A stretch of DNA of 64,000 bases. Source: Bacteroidota bacterium. GTDB taxonomy: Bacteria; Bacteroidota; Bacteroidia; NS11-12g; UBA9320. A model generated the notes under the pieces. That model worked only from the letters and a program-made list of their open reading frames with translations. It was not told the DNA's origin and made no database searches. The translations under genes were made by a program, and so were the position numbers. Within the stretch, counting starts at the first letter, position 1. Each line of letters opens with the position of its first letter. Shown one piece after another: positions 35,801-45,800 of the stretch. The stretch lies in assembly GCA_002746305.1 (NCBI GenBank), contig NVWV01000012.1, positions 1 to 64,000 of the forward strand, written 5' to 3'.

Positions 35801-37339
35801 ATGAAATACATAATGATAATGGCAGGGCTCTTATTTACTTCTTGTTACAATAATTCAGGTCACCAACATGATGGCAATGACAATCATTTAGGTGACAAAA
35901 TCTCAGAAGAAACTCCACGAGTTCATTATACTAGTTGGACACCAAAAACAGAGTTGTTTGTTGAGTTTCCTGCATTGATAGTAGGTGAAGAAAGCAGGTT
36001 TGCAGCTCATTTTACTATTATAAATAAACACAAACCGATAACAAAAGGAACGGTTACTGTAATCTTAATCCAAGGTAATAAAGGCATTCGCCAAACAGAA
36101 AATGCACCTGCTTCCTCTGGTATATTTCTGCCGGTTCTTACTCCCATTAAGGCGGGTACATATCCTTTGCAATTTGTGCTGAACACCGATGAGTACTCTG
36201 ACTCTATTACGATACCAAATATTCAAGTATTTGCCAGTTTGGAAGAAGCTCAAAACACTTTAGGTTCTGAAAAAGAAGATGGAAGCGGCATTACTTTCTT
36301 GAAAGAACAAGCGTGGAAAATGCAATTTCAAACAGAAAAAATAAGAAGAAAGCAAGTGTACGAGACGATATCGACTTCAGGCAGATGGCAGGTTTCACCT
36401 AATAACACACAAAAGATAATAGCCAATGCCAATGGTAAAGTAAATTATAGTAAAAGTAATATGGTGATAGGCCAAACGATAACAAAAGGTGAATCAATAA
36501 TGGTTATTAGCAGTTCTGGTTTTACAACTAATAATGCAAACAGCAACTTGGAGGTTGCCAAGCTGGAGTATCAACAAGCTAAAGCGGAATATGAACGAAA
36601 GAAGGACTTATTCAAAGATAAAATTGTCCCTAAATCTGAATTTGAAATAATTGAACAAAACTACTTAGTGAAAAAAACGCAATACGAAACCCTTTCCAAA
36701 GGGTATTCCCCGAGTGGCTATTCTGCTAGCACTAAAAACATCTATGCACCCATTTCGGGTTATTTGCAAAGTGTAAATGTTGCCAATGGAAGTTTTGTAA
36801 CAGAAGGGAGTGAACTTTTTACCATTAGTACGTCCAATGTTAATATTTTGGAAATTTTAGCAGGGCAGGAAGATGTCAGCAAACTCAATAATATTAAGAT
36901 CATTAGTTACAAAAACAATGGTAATCAATGGCAAAGTCTTCCAATTAGTCAATTTTCAATTTTGTCCATTGATAATGCGATAGCAGTAGACAAGCCGAAT
37001 GTAAGTGTATTTGTTCAAGTGAATGCAAATGGTAATGGTAATGGTAATGTACCACAAGGGAGTTTTGCAGAGGTTAGTTTGTCTATTGGCGATGGTATGG
37101 AGGGCATTGTAATTCCTAGAACCGCTTTAATGGAAGACTATGGCACTTACTCTGTAATTGTGCAATTATCAGGTGAAAGCTTCGAACGAAGAAATGTAAT
37201 CACAGGCAAAATAGCTGGAAGTGAAGTCGAAATTGTCGATGGACTACATGAAGGTGAAGTAATAGTAACAGAAGGAGCATATCAAGTAAAAATGGCGTCA
37301 ATGTCTGGTCAAGCTCCTGCACATGGTCACGCTCACTAA
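35801..37339 (+). CDS. RND efflux periplasmic adaptor, CzcB/CusB type
   Basis: This 512-residue protein starts with a lipoprotein signal (MKYIMIMAGLLFTSC) and a His-rich segment (GHQHDGNDNH). An N-terminal beta domain (about 40-150) seen in CusB-like fusions precedes the membrane-fusion core: a coiled-coil hairpin with AKLEYQQAKAEYERKKDLFKDKIVPKSEFE (about 250-280), the lipoyl half-motif IYAPISGYLQSVNVANGSFV (about 310-330) and barrel/MPD domains. The C-terminus ends in APAHGHAH. A (Asn-Gly)n run near 410 is encoded by a short aatggt repeat. It links the pump to the outer-membrane channel. Confidence 0.88.
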   Translation: MKYIMIMAGLLFTSCYNNSGHQHDGNDNHLGDKISEETPRVHYTSWTPKTELFVEFPALIVGEESRFAAHFTIINKHKPITKGTVTVILIQGNKGIRQTENAPASSGIFLPVLTPIKAGTYPLQFVLNTDEYSDSITIPNIQVFASLEEAQNTLGSEKEDGSGITFLKEQAWKMQFQTEKIRRKQVYETISTSGRWQVSPNNTQKIIANANGKVNYSKSNMVIGQTITKGESIMVISSSGFTTNNANSNLEVAKLEYQQAKAEYERKKDLFKDKIVPKSEFEIIEQNYLVKKTQYETLSKGYSPSGYSASTKNIYAPISGYLQSVNVANGSFVTEGSELFTISTSNVNILEILAGQEDVSKLNNIKIISYKNNGNQWQSLPISQFSILSIDNAIAVDKPNVSVFVQVNANGNGNGNVPQGSFAEVSLSIGDGMEGIVIPRTALMEDYGTYSVIVQLSGESFERRNVITGKIAGSEVEIVDGLHEGEVIVTEGAYQVKMASMSGQAPAHGHAH

Positions 37340-37353
37340 AAACGAATAGATAT

Positions 37354-40300
37354 ATGTTAAATAAAATATTGAATTTATCGCTGAACAATAGGTTTATAGT
37401 TCTTATTGTATCAGCTAGTATCTGTCTTGCAGGTATCTATACGGTGAAAACCATGACTGTAGATGTGTTCCCAGATCTAACGGCACCTACAGTTACCATT
37501 CTCACAGAAGCACACGGAATGGAGTCGGAAGAAGTAGAAAAACTGGTTACCTATCAACTCGAAACAGCAATGAATGGCTCACCAAATGTTAGGCGAATAA
37601 GATCATCCTCAGCTGCAGGTATTTCGATTGTTTGGGTTGAGTTTGAGTGGGGAACAGACATTTACCGTGCTCGACAAATTGTGAATGAGCGGATTCCTTT
37701 AGTCAAAGAAAAGCTACCCTCTGAAGTTGGATCACCAACATTAGCACCTATTTCTTCCATAATGGGTGAAGTAATGTTGTTAGCAATTACTTCTGATAGC
37801 TTATCCCCTATGGAGTTGCGAACATTATCAGACTGGACTATAAGCCCTCGTATCAAGTCTATTGGGGGTATTGCAAATGTCATAGTTATTGGGGGGGAAT
37901 ACAAAGAGTTTCAGGTTTTGGCAAATCCACATAAACTAAATAATTATAATATTAGTCTTCAAGAGTTACTAGATAAAGTTCAAGAAAGTAATATCAATGT
38001 TTCAGGTGGGATATTGAATGAATATGGCAATGAATATATAATTAAAGGTAGTGGTCGCATTTATGAACTCAATGATCTAAAAGAATCTGTTATTAAACAA
38101 ACCAATGGACAAAGTATCAAGATTAAAGATGTTGCCACGGTTCAAATAGGGGCTTCAGATAAAATAGGCGATGCTTCATTTAATACTAAGGACGCAGTTA
38201 TTTTAACTATCTCTAAGCAGCCAGATGTAAATTCACTTGAACTAACAGAGAAGTTAGACGAGGTTATTACTGATTTACAGTTAGCACTACCTGAAGGTGT
38301 AGTAATAGAGAATCACATATTTAGGCAAGCAGATTTTATTCAAGCCTCTATCAGCAACTTACAAAGTACATTGCTCGAAGGTGCATTTTTTGTTGCTATT
38401 ATTTTGTTCATTTTCTTAATGAATTGGAGAACCACAGTGATTTCATTAATCGCAATTCCAGTATCGCTATTAGTATCGATACTAGTTCTTAAAGTTTTAG
38501 GATATACCATCAATACGATGAGCTTAGGTGGTATGGCTATTGCCATAGGTGCTTTGGTCGATGATGCTATTATTGATGTAGAAAATGTTTTTAAACGATT
38601 ACGGAAAAACGTCAAATTGCCTAAGTCAGAACGCTTGTCTATTATAGAAGTAGTGAAAAATGCTTCTATTGAGATTAGAAGTTCTATTATAATAGCTACA
38701 CTTATCATAATCATATCATTTGTGCCACTCGTTTTCCTAAGTGGTATGGAAGGTAGACTTTTGAAACCACTGGGAGTTGCATTTATCACTTCAGTGTTGG
38801 CTTCATTAGCAGTGGCGGTTACTCTTACTCCAGTACTTTGTAGTTATTTATTAAAAAAAGATAAAGTACTAACCAAACAAGCTGAAGGCACACGTGTAGA
38901 ACGATGGTTGCAAAAAATTTACAGAACACTTCTAAGTAAAGCATTGAAAATTCCTAAAGTTGTTATTGGTACTACTGCCCTATGTTTCTTATTAAGTTTA
39001 TTGCTTTTCAATCAGTTAGGACGAAGTTTTTTACCCGAGTTTAATGAAGGGTCATTGGTTATTAGTGCGGTAGGAATACCTGGTATGTCTTTAGAAGAAA
39101 GCAACAAAAATGGCAAACTCATAGAAGAAACTTTATTGGCAATGCCAGAAATAGAAGTAGTTACTCGCAGAACGGGTCGTGCAGAATTAGATGAACACGC
39201 CCAAGGAGTAAACGCAGCAGAAATAGATGTACCTTTTACATTGACAGATAGAAGCAAAGACGAGTTTTATGAAGCGGTACGTACTAATTTGAGTATTGTA
39301 CCGGGAGTAAATATTACCTTGGGACAACCGATTGGACACCGTATAGACCACATGCTCTCAGGTACCAGAGCCAACATAGCCATTAAGATTTTTGGAGAAG
39401 ATTTACCAACCCTATTTCAATTAGGTAAAAGTATTGAGACTTGTGTAAAACAGGTTGATGGCATCGCAGATGTGGCAGTAGATCAGCAGATAGAAGTACC
39501 ACAAATACGTATAAAACCAAATAGGCAGATGCTTGCTATTTATGGGCTTACGGCTAAAGGACTTCTAGAGCAAGTAGATATAGCTTTTGCAGGTGAAACT
39601 GCTGGAGAAATCTACGAAGGGCAACGCTACTTTGACCTTATTGTAAGGTTTGACAAGCCCTATCGGAATACGCGAAAATCATTGGAGTCTGCATTGATAA
39701 GAACACCTAGTAATGGAAATATTCCATTAAAAGAATTAGCGGAAATAGAATCTGTAAGCAGTCCAAATAGGATTGATAGAGAAAATGTTGAAAGAAAAAT
39801 AGTAGTAGCTGCCAATGTGCAAGATAGAGATTTACGGTCTGTAGTGAGTGATATTCAAGCCGAAATTGCTGACAATATCAATGTACCAGAAGGGTATAGA
39901 GTAGAATATGGGGGGCAGTTTGAAAGTGAGGCAAAAGCTTCTCAATTATTAATGATGACAGCGAGTTTAGCCATTCTTATCATCCTTTGGTTGTTGTATT
40001 TTGAGTTTAAAAACTTAAAACTGGCATTCATAGTATTACTCAATTTACCTCTGGCTCTTATCGGTGGGGTTTTGATAGTTTACTTTACATCAGGTATTAT
40101 CAATATCGCGGCGACCATTGGGTTTATTAGTTTATTTGGTATTGCTACTCGCAATGGGATTTTGCTTGTCTCCAAATACGAAGACTTGAAAAGAGATGGC
40201 AATGAAGGTTTAGACGTGCTTATAATGGGAGCTTTGGATCGACTAAGCCCAATATTAATGACTGCCTTTACAACAGGATTAGCACTTATACCTTTAGCAT

Positions 40301-40440
40301 TAAAAGGCAGCGAAGCAGGCAATGAAATCCAAAGTCCGATGGCGATAGTCATTCTCGGGGGGTTGTTCACAGCTACTCTATTAAACCTATTTGTAATACC
40401 GTGTGTATACTACTTAGCTACAAACAAAAGGTCGAGCTAA
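37354..40440 (+). CDS. Heavy-metal efflux RND pump, CzcA/CusA family
   Basis: This 1028-residue inner-membrane protein has the HME-RND layout of two halves each with a periplasmic loop and 12 helices in total. Visible features: VDVFPDLTAPTVTILTEAHGM in porter domain 1, GALVDDAIIDVENVFKRLRK in helix 4 (about 398-417) with charged residues of the proton relay, and GIATRNGILLVSKYEDL in helix 10. It exports metal cations using the proton gradient. The helix-4 motif differs from both the classical CzcA (VDGAVI) and CusA (VDAAIV) forms, so the ion (Co/Zn/Cd/Ni or Cu/Ag) is not assigned. Last gene of the locus. Confidence 0.9.
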   Translation: MLNKILNLSLNNRFIVLIVSASICLAGIYTVKTMTVDVFPDLTAPTVTILTEAHGMESEEVEKLVTYQLETAMNGSPNVRRIRSSSAAGISIVWVEFEWGTDIYRARQIVNERIPLVKEKLPSEVGSPTLAPISSIMGEVMLLAITSDSLSPMELRTLSDWTISPRIKSIGGIANVIVIGGEYKEFQVLANPHKLNNYNISLQELLDKVQESNINVSGGILNEYGNEYIIKGSGRIYELNDLKESVIKQTNGQSIKIKDVATVQIGASDKIGDASFNTKDAVILTISKQPDVNSLELTEKLDEVITDLQLALPEGVVIENHIFRQADFIQASISNLQSTLLEGAFFVAIILFIFLMNWRTTVISLIAIPVSLLVSILVLKVLGYTINTMSLGGMAIAIGALVDDAIIDVENVFKRLRKNVKLPKSERLSIIEVVKNASIEIRSSIIIATLIIIISFVPLVFLSGMEGRLLKPLGVAFITSVLASLAVAVTLTPVLCSYLLKKDKVLTKQAEGTRVERWLQKIYRTLLSKALKIPKVVIGTTALCFLLSLLLFNQLGRSFLPEFNEGSLVISAVGIPGMSLEESNKNGKLIEETLLAMPEIEVVTRRTGRAELDEHAQGVNAAEIDVPFTLTDRSKDEFYEAVRTNLSIVPGVNITLGQPIGHRIDHMLSGTRANIAIKIFGEDLPTLFQLGKSIETCVKQVDGIADVAVDQQIEVPQIRIKPNRQMLAIYGLTAKGLLEQVDIAFAGETAGEIYEGQRYFDLIVRFDKPYRNTRKSLESALIRTPSNGNIPLKELAEIESVSSPNRIDRENVERKIVVAANVQDRDLRSVVSDIQAEIADNINVPEGYRVEYGGQFESEAKASQLLMMTASLAILIILWLLYFEFKNLKLAFIVLLNLPLALIGGVLIVYFTSGIINIAATIGFISLFGIATRNGILLVSKYEDLKRDGNEGLDVLIMGALDRLSPILMTAFTTGLALIPLALKGSEAGNEIQSPMAIVILGGLFTATLLNLFVIPCVYYLATNKRSS

Positions 40441-40772
40441 GTTTGACATATTGAGCGTAGGTAATCCTAATTTCTTTCAATCATTTGAACTGCACTTTAT
40501 TGAAGGATTTGATTTGTGTATGCTGTGAATCAAAGAGAAGCATCGATTAGCTGATTCGTGTACCTTCATTGTACATCACCTCGAATCTCGTGTTCATAGC
40601 AAGCTAACAATAAGATACTTACAGATTCATACAACTTTCTGTATTGGGAAGTGAGCCGAAGAATTGGCATAGTGCTTATTGGAAAATGAGTGACTGATTT
40701 GCAGATTTTATTTCAAGCATGATGATTCCATTATTTACCGTCAGCAATAACCGTACTTTATTAGGTTACAAT
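40441..40772. other. Intergenic stretch with dispersed repeat
   Basis: These 332 bases contain no supported gene. They hold one copy of a dispersed repeat (40639-40677, listed separately) whose partner lies on the other side of the Fic gene. No terminator hairpin was recognised after the pump. Confidence 0.6.
40639..40677 (+). repeat. Dispersed 39-bp repeat, left of Fic gene
   Basis: ctgtattgggaagtgagcc... through cgaagaattggcatagtg... matches 42788-42826 in 34 of 39 positions (33 of the first 36). The two copies are in the same orientation and bracket the Fic gene. Confidence 0.7.
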
Positions 40773-42260
40773 TTAATCAGGAATTAACAACAATCCTTCA
40801 TCCGATTCCTTAAATGAATTATTCACTTTTAGTTTGCTTTTCATAGAAACATAATCATCTCCATAAAACTTAGAACTAAATAGATATGCTCTCATAAGTG
40901 TATCCACAAATACATTTGGCCTATCTTTCTTTGTAAGCAACTTGATTGAACCCATGTAATCATCTCTATAGACCGTTGGAATAATTATCTTAGACATCCC
41001 AAGTTTTGTCAACTCCGAATTCATCATGATTCTAGCTAATCTACCATTACCATCAAGAAAGGGATGAACCTCGCTGATTATGAACATCATATACGCAGCC
41101 CTCGCAAAGGGATTTTGTAGTTGCTTATAGTATTCAAAGCCTTTACCTAAAGTGCCTACAACTAAATCTGGTATAACAAATGCCGTGCTTCCTGCATAAT
41201 TCATTCTGTCTTTAAATTTCCCTGGATTCATGTCTAATCTAGACCTTAGAATTATTGCATGTCTATGTTTCAAAAGTTCAATAAAATGATCTTCGTCTTT
41301 AGGTACAATAGAGAAATTGTCACGATTGCTTACAACCTCATAAGTTCCTAGAATATCATGAGAGTCATTTTGTTTTAAAGGCATTGGTTCACCTGTGTCA
41401 ATAATTTCCTTGGCATCATCTACCTGAAATCTGGTTCCCTCTATATAGTTCGAAAAGTAACTTTCAAAAAAGGCAAAGTTTGAGTATGCCAACTCTGTTT
41501 CATTCTTATCTTGGTAGTTTACAAATTCATTTGAAGACAGATATCTGAATAAAACTCCAAATCGGTCATATCGTTCAGAATCAAATGGCTTTCCTTTGGA
41601 ACGAGATATAGCAAGTGGACTATTCAGTATATCTGATGTATGAGTTGCTAATAAAGCACTAATTATATCACTGAATTTATTGTATTCCCAACCCATATTT
41701 AAGTCCTTGGCAATTTTTTTAGCATCATCTCTTAATTGATTTAGACCGTCTTCTCCTTCAACTTGAAGCTTTTTCTCCAATTTTTCCTCGATGATTTCCA
41801 GGGGTAATGTCTTTGGAGTCCCGCCCTTAGAGGATGTTCGTTGCAGATTTTCAAGATATTTCCTTGGCTCGCTTGAAACATATAGCCCCCCTACAAATGG
41901 AGTATCTCTTACATGTGGCTCCGGCCCTCCCATCAGTTTCACTTTAACTCCTGAAAGATCTACTGTCCGTGTATGCTTGTACGTTACAAAGATTTCTCCC
42001 AATTCTGTGGGTTTATACTCAAAGGCAGACCTATGACTTAGCAAACTGCCAGGAAATAGCATGCCTATTATTTCTAATATGTTTCTTTTAATGATTCTAT
42101 CATTGCTATCGTTGAAATTAGAAGTGTATATTTTGTTCCCCACCTTTCTAAGTCGTCCTTCGCCAATGAGCTTTAGAATTTCATACCTCCCTTTGGGATC
42201 TGATGTACCATACATTATCTCACGAAGTGGCAGCCTTTTCGATTCTGATCCTTTCTCCAT
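40773..42260 (-). CDS. Fic-domain protein with AbiEi-like winged-helix N-terminus
   Basis: This 495-residue protein has the Fic core HPFLDGNGRLAR (about 395-406) with the catalytic His and the nucleotide-binding loop. FSNYIEGT near 266-273 fits the [S/T]xxxEG inhibitory helix of class II Fic enzymes. Residues about 20-130 (GRLRKVGNKIYTS, LLSHRSAFEYKPTELG, VKLMGGPEPH) resemble the winged-helix/AbiEi-type antitoxin module, so it may bind DNA. Fic enzymes usually AMPylate proteins. It is alone, between repeats, and preceded by 20-bp iterons and a palindrome consistent with autoregulation. Confidence 0.85.
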   Translation of the reverse strand: MEKGSESKRLPLREIMYGTSDPKGRYEILKLIGEGRLRKVGNKIYTSNFNDSNDRIIKRNILEIIGMLFPGSLLSHRSAFEYKPTELGEIFVTYKHTRTVDLSGVKVKLMGGPEPHVRDTPFVGGLYVSSEPRKYLENLQRTSSKGGTPKTLPLEIIEEKLEKKLQVEGEDGLNQLRDDAKKIAKDLNMGWEYNKFSDIISALLATHTSDILNSPLAISRSKGKPFDSERYDRFGVLFRYLSSNEFVNYQDKNETELAYSNFAFFESYFSNYIEGTRFQVDDAKEIIDTGEPMPLKQNDSHDILGTYEVVSNRDNFSIVPKDEDHFIELLKHRHAIILRSRLDMNPGKFKDRMNYAGSTAFVIPDLVVGTLGKGFEYYKQLQNPFARAAYMMFIISEVHPFLDGNGRLARIMMNSELTKLGMSKIIIPTVYRDDYMGSIKLLTKKDRPNVFVDTLMRAYLFSSKFYGDDYVSMKSKLKVNNSFKESDEGLLLIPD

Positions 42261-42298
42261 CTTTTACATTTTTTAATACTTCCCCGAGTCTATTGATA

Positions 42299-42316
42299 GT
42301 CAATTGTGGAATTGAC
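42299..42316. promoter_or_regulatory. Palindrome in the fic leader, candidate operator
   Basis: gtcaatt gtgg aattgac has perfect 7-bp arms. It begins 4 bases downstream of the -7 box, so it spans the expected transcription start of fic and would be well placed to block the promoter. Confidence 0.4.
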
Positions 42317-42319
42317 AAG

Positions 42320-42327
42320 CAAAAATA
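42320..42327 (-). promoter_or_regulatory. -7 box TATTTTTG for fic
   Basis: On the minus strand TATTTTTG matches TAnnTTTG and lies about 60 bases before the fic start. The -33 position falls inside the first iteron and shows no TTG, which suggests activator dependence or a weak promoter. Confidence 0.4.
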
Positions 42328-42330
42328 TAT

Positions 42331-42390
42331 CATTTTTCTATAATTATTATCATTTTCTTATAGTTATTATCATTTTTCTATAATTATTTT
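42331..42390. repeat. Three 20-bp iterons in the fic promoter
   Basis: Units catttttctataattattat, cattttcttatagttattat and catttttctataattatttt begin at 42331, 42351 and 42371, exactly 20 bp apart. They differ at one to five positions. They sit directly upstream of the -7 box, at about -15 to -75 from the expected start, one helical face every two turns, as expected for cooperative regulator binding. Confidence 0.7.
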
Positions 42391-42787
42391 CATGTATTAC
42401 TAATACACCAGTAATCTATAATGACATATTGTACTAATAATTATCACAATACTATAATAAGGGGTGAAGGGCCAGAATGATAAATACTCCAAAGCTCCCA
42501 CTTTTACACTTCCTTGTACTGTACGTCCAGTTTAACTTGCAACTTAAAAATTCACACGATGCACGGATACGTACTGTCGTATTCCCTCAGAACGTAAATC
42601 TACTGCATTCCAACTTGAGTTATGCTACCAAAGACTTAAATGTACCAAACCATTAATCTTGAATCTGCGATTTGGTCCTTTCTAATGATGTTAATTATTT
42701 CAAAGCCTTTCATTTAGCCCACTACAAACTACTAGCTTTTTGTTAGTCTTAATTGCAAACCCCTGTCAATGCTATAAAATTATATTC

Positions 42788-42826
42788 CTGTATTGGAAAA
42801 TGAGCCGAAGTATTGGCATAGTGTTC
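42788..42826 (+). repeat. Dispersed 39-bp repeat, right of Fic gene
   Basis: Second copy of the repeat at 40639-40677, same orientation. A related 26-bp continuation (ttggcatagtgttcgtcggg...) also matches 46693-46718 in 20 of 26 positions. Confidence 0.7.
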
Positions 42827-42853
42827 GTCGGGAAGTAATCCGAACTACAAGCG

Positions 42854-45800
42854 TTACTCAACGGTTAATACCAAATCATTCTGCATCACCATACTCCCTG
42901 AAGCTAGTGTTACAGATTTCACTTTACCACTACTCAATGCAGTAACGGTTGTTTCCATTTTCATGGCTTCAATTACAAACAAAGGGTCATTGGCTTTAAT
43001 CTCTTGCCCTTTCTTTACAAGTACCTTGTACAGCAAACCCTGTAGAGGTGCTTTTATTTGATTGATATCATCGGGGTCTGCCTTTACGTTTTGTTCTTTT
43101 TTAATATTCAAAGACTTGTCCAATACTTCTACAAATCTGCTTTCTCCATTTACCTTGAAGAAAACCGTTCGCATTCCGTCTTCATTTGCACTGCCTATAG
43201 AAAGGAACTTTATAATTATAGTTTTACCCGGTTCCAATTCTACCTGAATCTCCTCGTGCTGTTTCATTCCATAAAAAAACGCTTTGGTAGGTATAAATGC
43301 CAGATTACCATACATCTTGTAGTTCTCATGTGCTTGTTTGAAAACCTTTGGATATAAAGTGTACGATAGAAAATCTTCCATTTCTATCGTTCTTGTAAAT
43401 CCTTTCTGAAACTGCTTTTTGAATACGGCATAGTCTTCAGTGAAGTCTATCGGCGTCAAATGTGCATTCGGCCGATCCGTATAACTTTTCTTATTCTTCA
43501 AGATTATTTTTTGGAGTTTCTTGGGGAAGCCACCAACGGGCTGTCCTAGATCTCCCTTAAAAAAACCAATTACAGACTCTGGAAATGCCAGTTCATCTCC
43601 ACGCTCCATTACATCTTTGGGTGTCAGATAGTTGGTTACCATGAATATAGCCATATCTCCAACCACTTTGGAACTTGGGGTTACCTTAATCAGGTTACCA
43701 AACATAGTATTCACTTGCTCGTACATGGACTTAACCTCATCAAATCTATCTCCTATCCCCAATGCTTCTACCTGTGGACGCAAATTAGAATATTGTCCTC
43801 CGGGGATCTCATGTTTAAACACTTCTGCGGTTCCAGCTTTTAATCCTGATTCAAAAGGATAATACAATTCTCTTGTATCTTCCCAATAATTTGAGAATTG
43901 GTTTAATTTATCGATATCAAAATGATGAGCTCTTTCGCTGAATTTCATCATTTCTACAATGGAATTAAAGTTGGGTTGAGAGGTTAAACCGGATAAACCT
44001 CCTAAGGCTACATCAACCACATCAACACCGGCTTCAATGGCTTTCAGGTATGTAGCTGTTTGTAGGGAAGAAGTATCATGAGTATGCAAGTGAATGGGAA
44101 GTTTAACCGTATCCTTTAATGCACCCACCAGCTCTGCTGCTGCATAGGGTTTTAACAATCCAGCCATATCCTTAATAGCAATCATATGTGCCCCTGCATT
44201 TTCTAGATCTTTTGCCAGTTGCGTATAGTAGTTTAGGTTGTATTTGGTCTGACTTGTATCTAAAATATCTCCGGTATAGCTTATAGCTGCTTCCGCTATT
44301 CCTTCCGTCCTATCTCTTACATAGTTCATACTCGGCTCCATGGCTTTAACCCAATTGAGCGAATCAAATATTCTAAAAATATCGACTCCATTTTCCCATG
44401 ATTTTTCTACAAACTTCTCAATGAGATTATCAGGATATGCTTTATATCCAACACCATTGGATCCACGTAACAACATTTGAAGCAATATATTAGGAACTGC
44501 TTTTCGAAGCTCTCTTAAACGTGTCCAAGGGCTTTCATGCAAAAAACGCAAACACACATCAAATGTAGCACCTCCCCAAACCTCCATACTAAAGACATTT
44601 GGATGGTTTTTTGCAAAACTTTCTGCAACTCCAATCATGTCATACGAACGGATGCGTGTTGCTAATAAAGACTGATGGGCATCTCGCAGCGTAGTATCGG
44701 TATAGTGAATTTTGTTGTCCTTTTTTAGCCATTGACAAAACTTTTCTGGCCCCAGTTCAGTAAGAAGGTCTTTTGTTCCCTTTTGATATTCTATTGTACT
44801 TGATACTTTTGGGATTTGAGGATGCCTAAATTCTCTGTTGACATCCATAAATTTCACATCTGGATTACCATTTACGATTACATCCGCTAAATATTTTGTC
44901 ACTTTAGACGTGCGGTCCTTGGACAATTTTATTTTGAATAAGGAAGGCGTATTCTGAATAAAATTAACGTTCGCCTTTCCTTCTTTGAATGTTTTATTCT
45001 GGATGACGTTTTGTAAGAAATTGATATTCGTCTTTACTCCTCTAACCCTAAATTCTTTTAAGGCCCGTACCATTTTTCGTGTAGCTCCATCTAGTGTCCT
45101 GCCACTGGCAGAAACTTTGACCAACATGGAATCAAAAAACGGACTCACATGGTATCCCTGATAAACACTTCCAGCGTCTAAACGGATGCCCATACCCGCT
45201 GAGCTACGATAGGTAGTTATCGTTCCATAATCAGGGGTGAAATCATTGCCAGGATCTTCAGTTGTCACCCTGCATTGTAGTGCAAATCCATGGGTGGACA
45301 ATGATTCCTGATCGTATATCTTAATTTGCTTATCCTCTAGTTTAAAACCTCCAGCTACAAAAATCTGCGTTTTTACTAGATCAACTCCAGTAACCATCTC
45401 TGTTACTGTATGTTCTACTTGAATTCTTGGATTTACTTCAATAAAATAGGCATTACCTCCTTTGTCAACCAAGAATTCCACTGTTCCAATGTTATTGTAC
45501 TTGACCTCTTTTGCTATCGCTAAAGCATACGTGTAAAGACTTTGTTTCAGTGTGTTTGAAAGATTATAGGATGGGGCAAATTCTATCACCTTTTGATGTC
45601 TCCGTTGAACGGAACAATCTCTTTCAAATAAATGACGAATAGTTCCATGATTGTCCGCCACTATTTGAACTTCTATGTGTTTTGGATCTTCTATGTATTT
45701 TTCTAAAAACATAGTATCGTCTCCGAAAGCATTTCGTGCTTCATCGCGTGCAGAATTAAAACTTAATTCCAGATCTTCAGGAGTTCTCACTATCCGCATT

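Larger units (their letters stand above)
42261..42853. other. Intergenic stretch with fic control region and repeat
   Basis: The 593 bases between fic and pyc hold a palindrome, a -7 box, three iterons and one dispersed repeat copy, all listed separately. From about 42400 to 42787 I see only unrecognisable AT-rich sequence with short stop-interrupted frames. Confidence 0.6.

Noticed and set aside
42331..42390. Possible CRISPR array
   Set aside because: The three 20-bp units are contiguous with no spacers and differ from one another; they are promoter iterons or a tandem repeat.
42400..42787. Coding remnant in the fic-pyc gap
   Set aside because: Only a short stop-free stretch of about 23 codons with no recognisable sequence was found.
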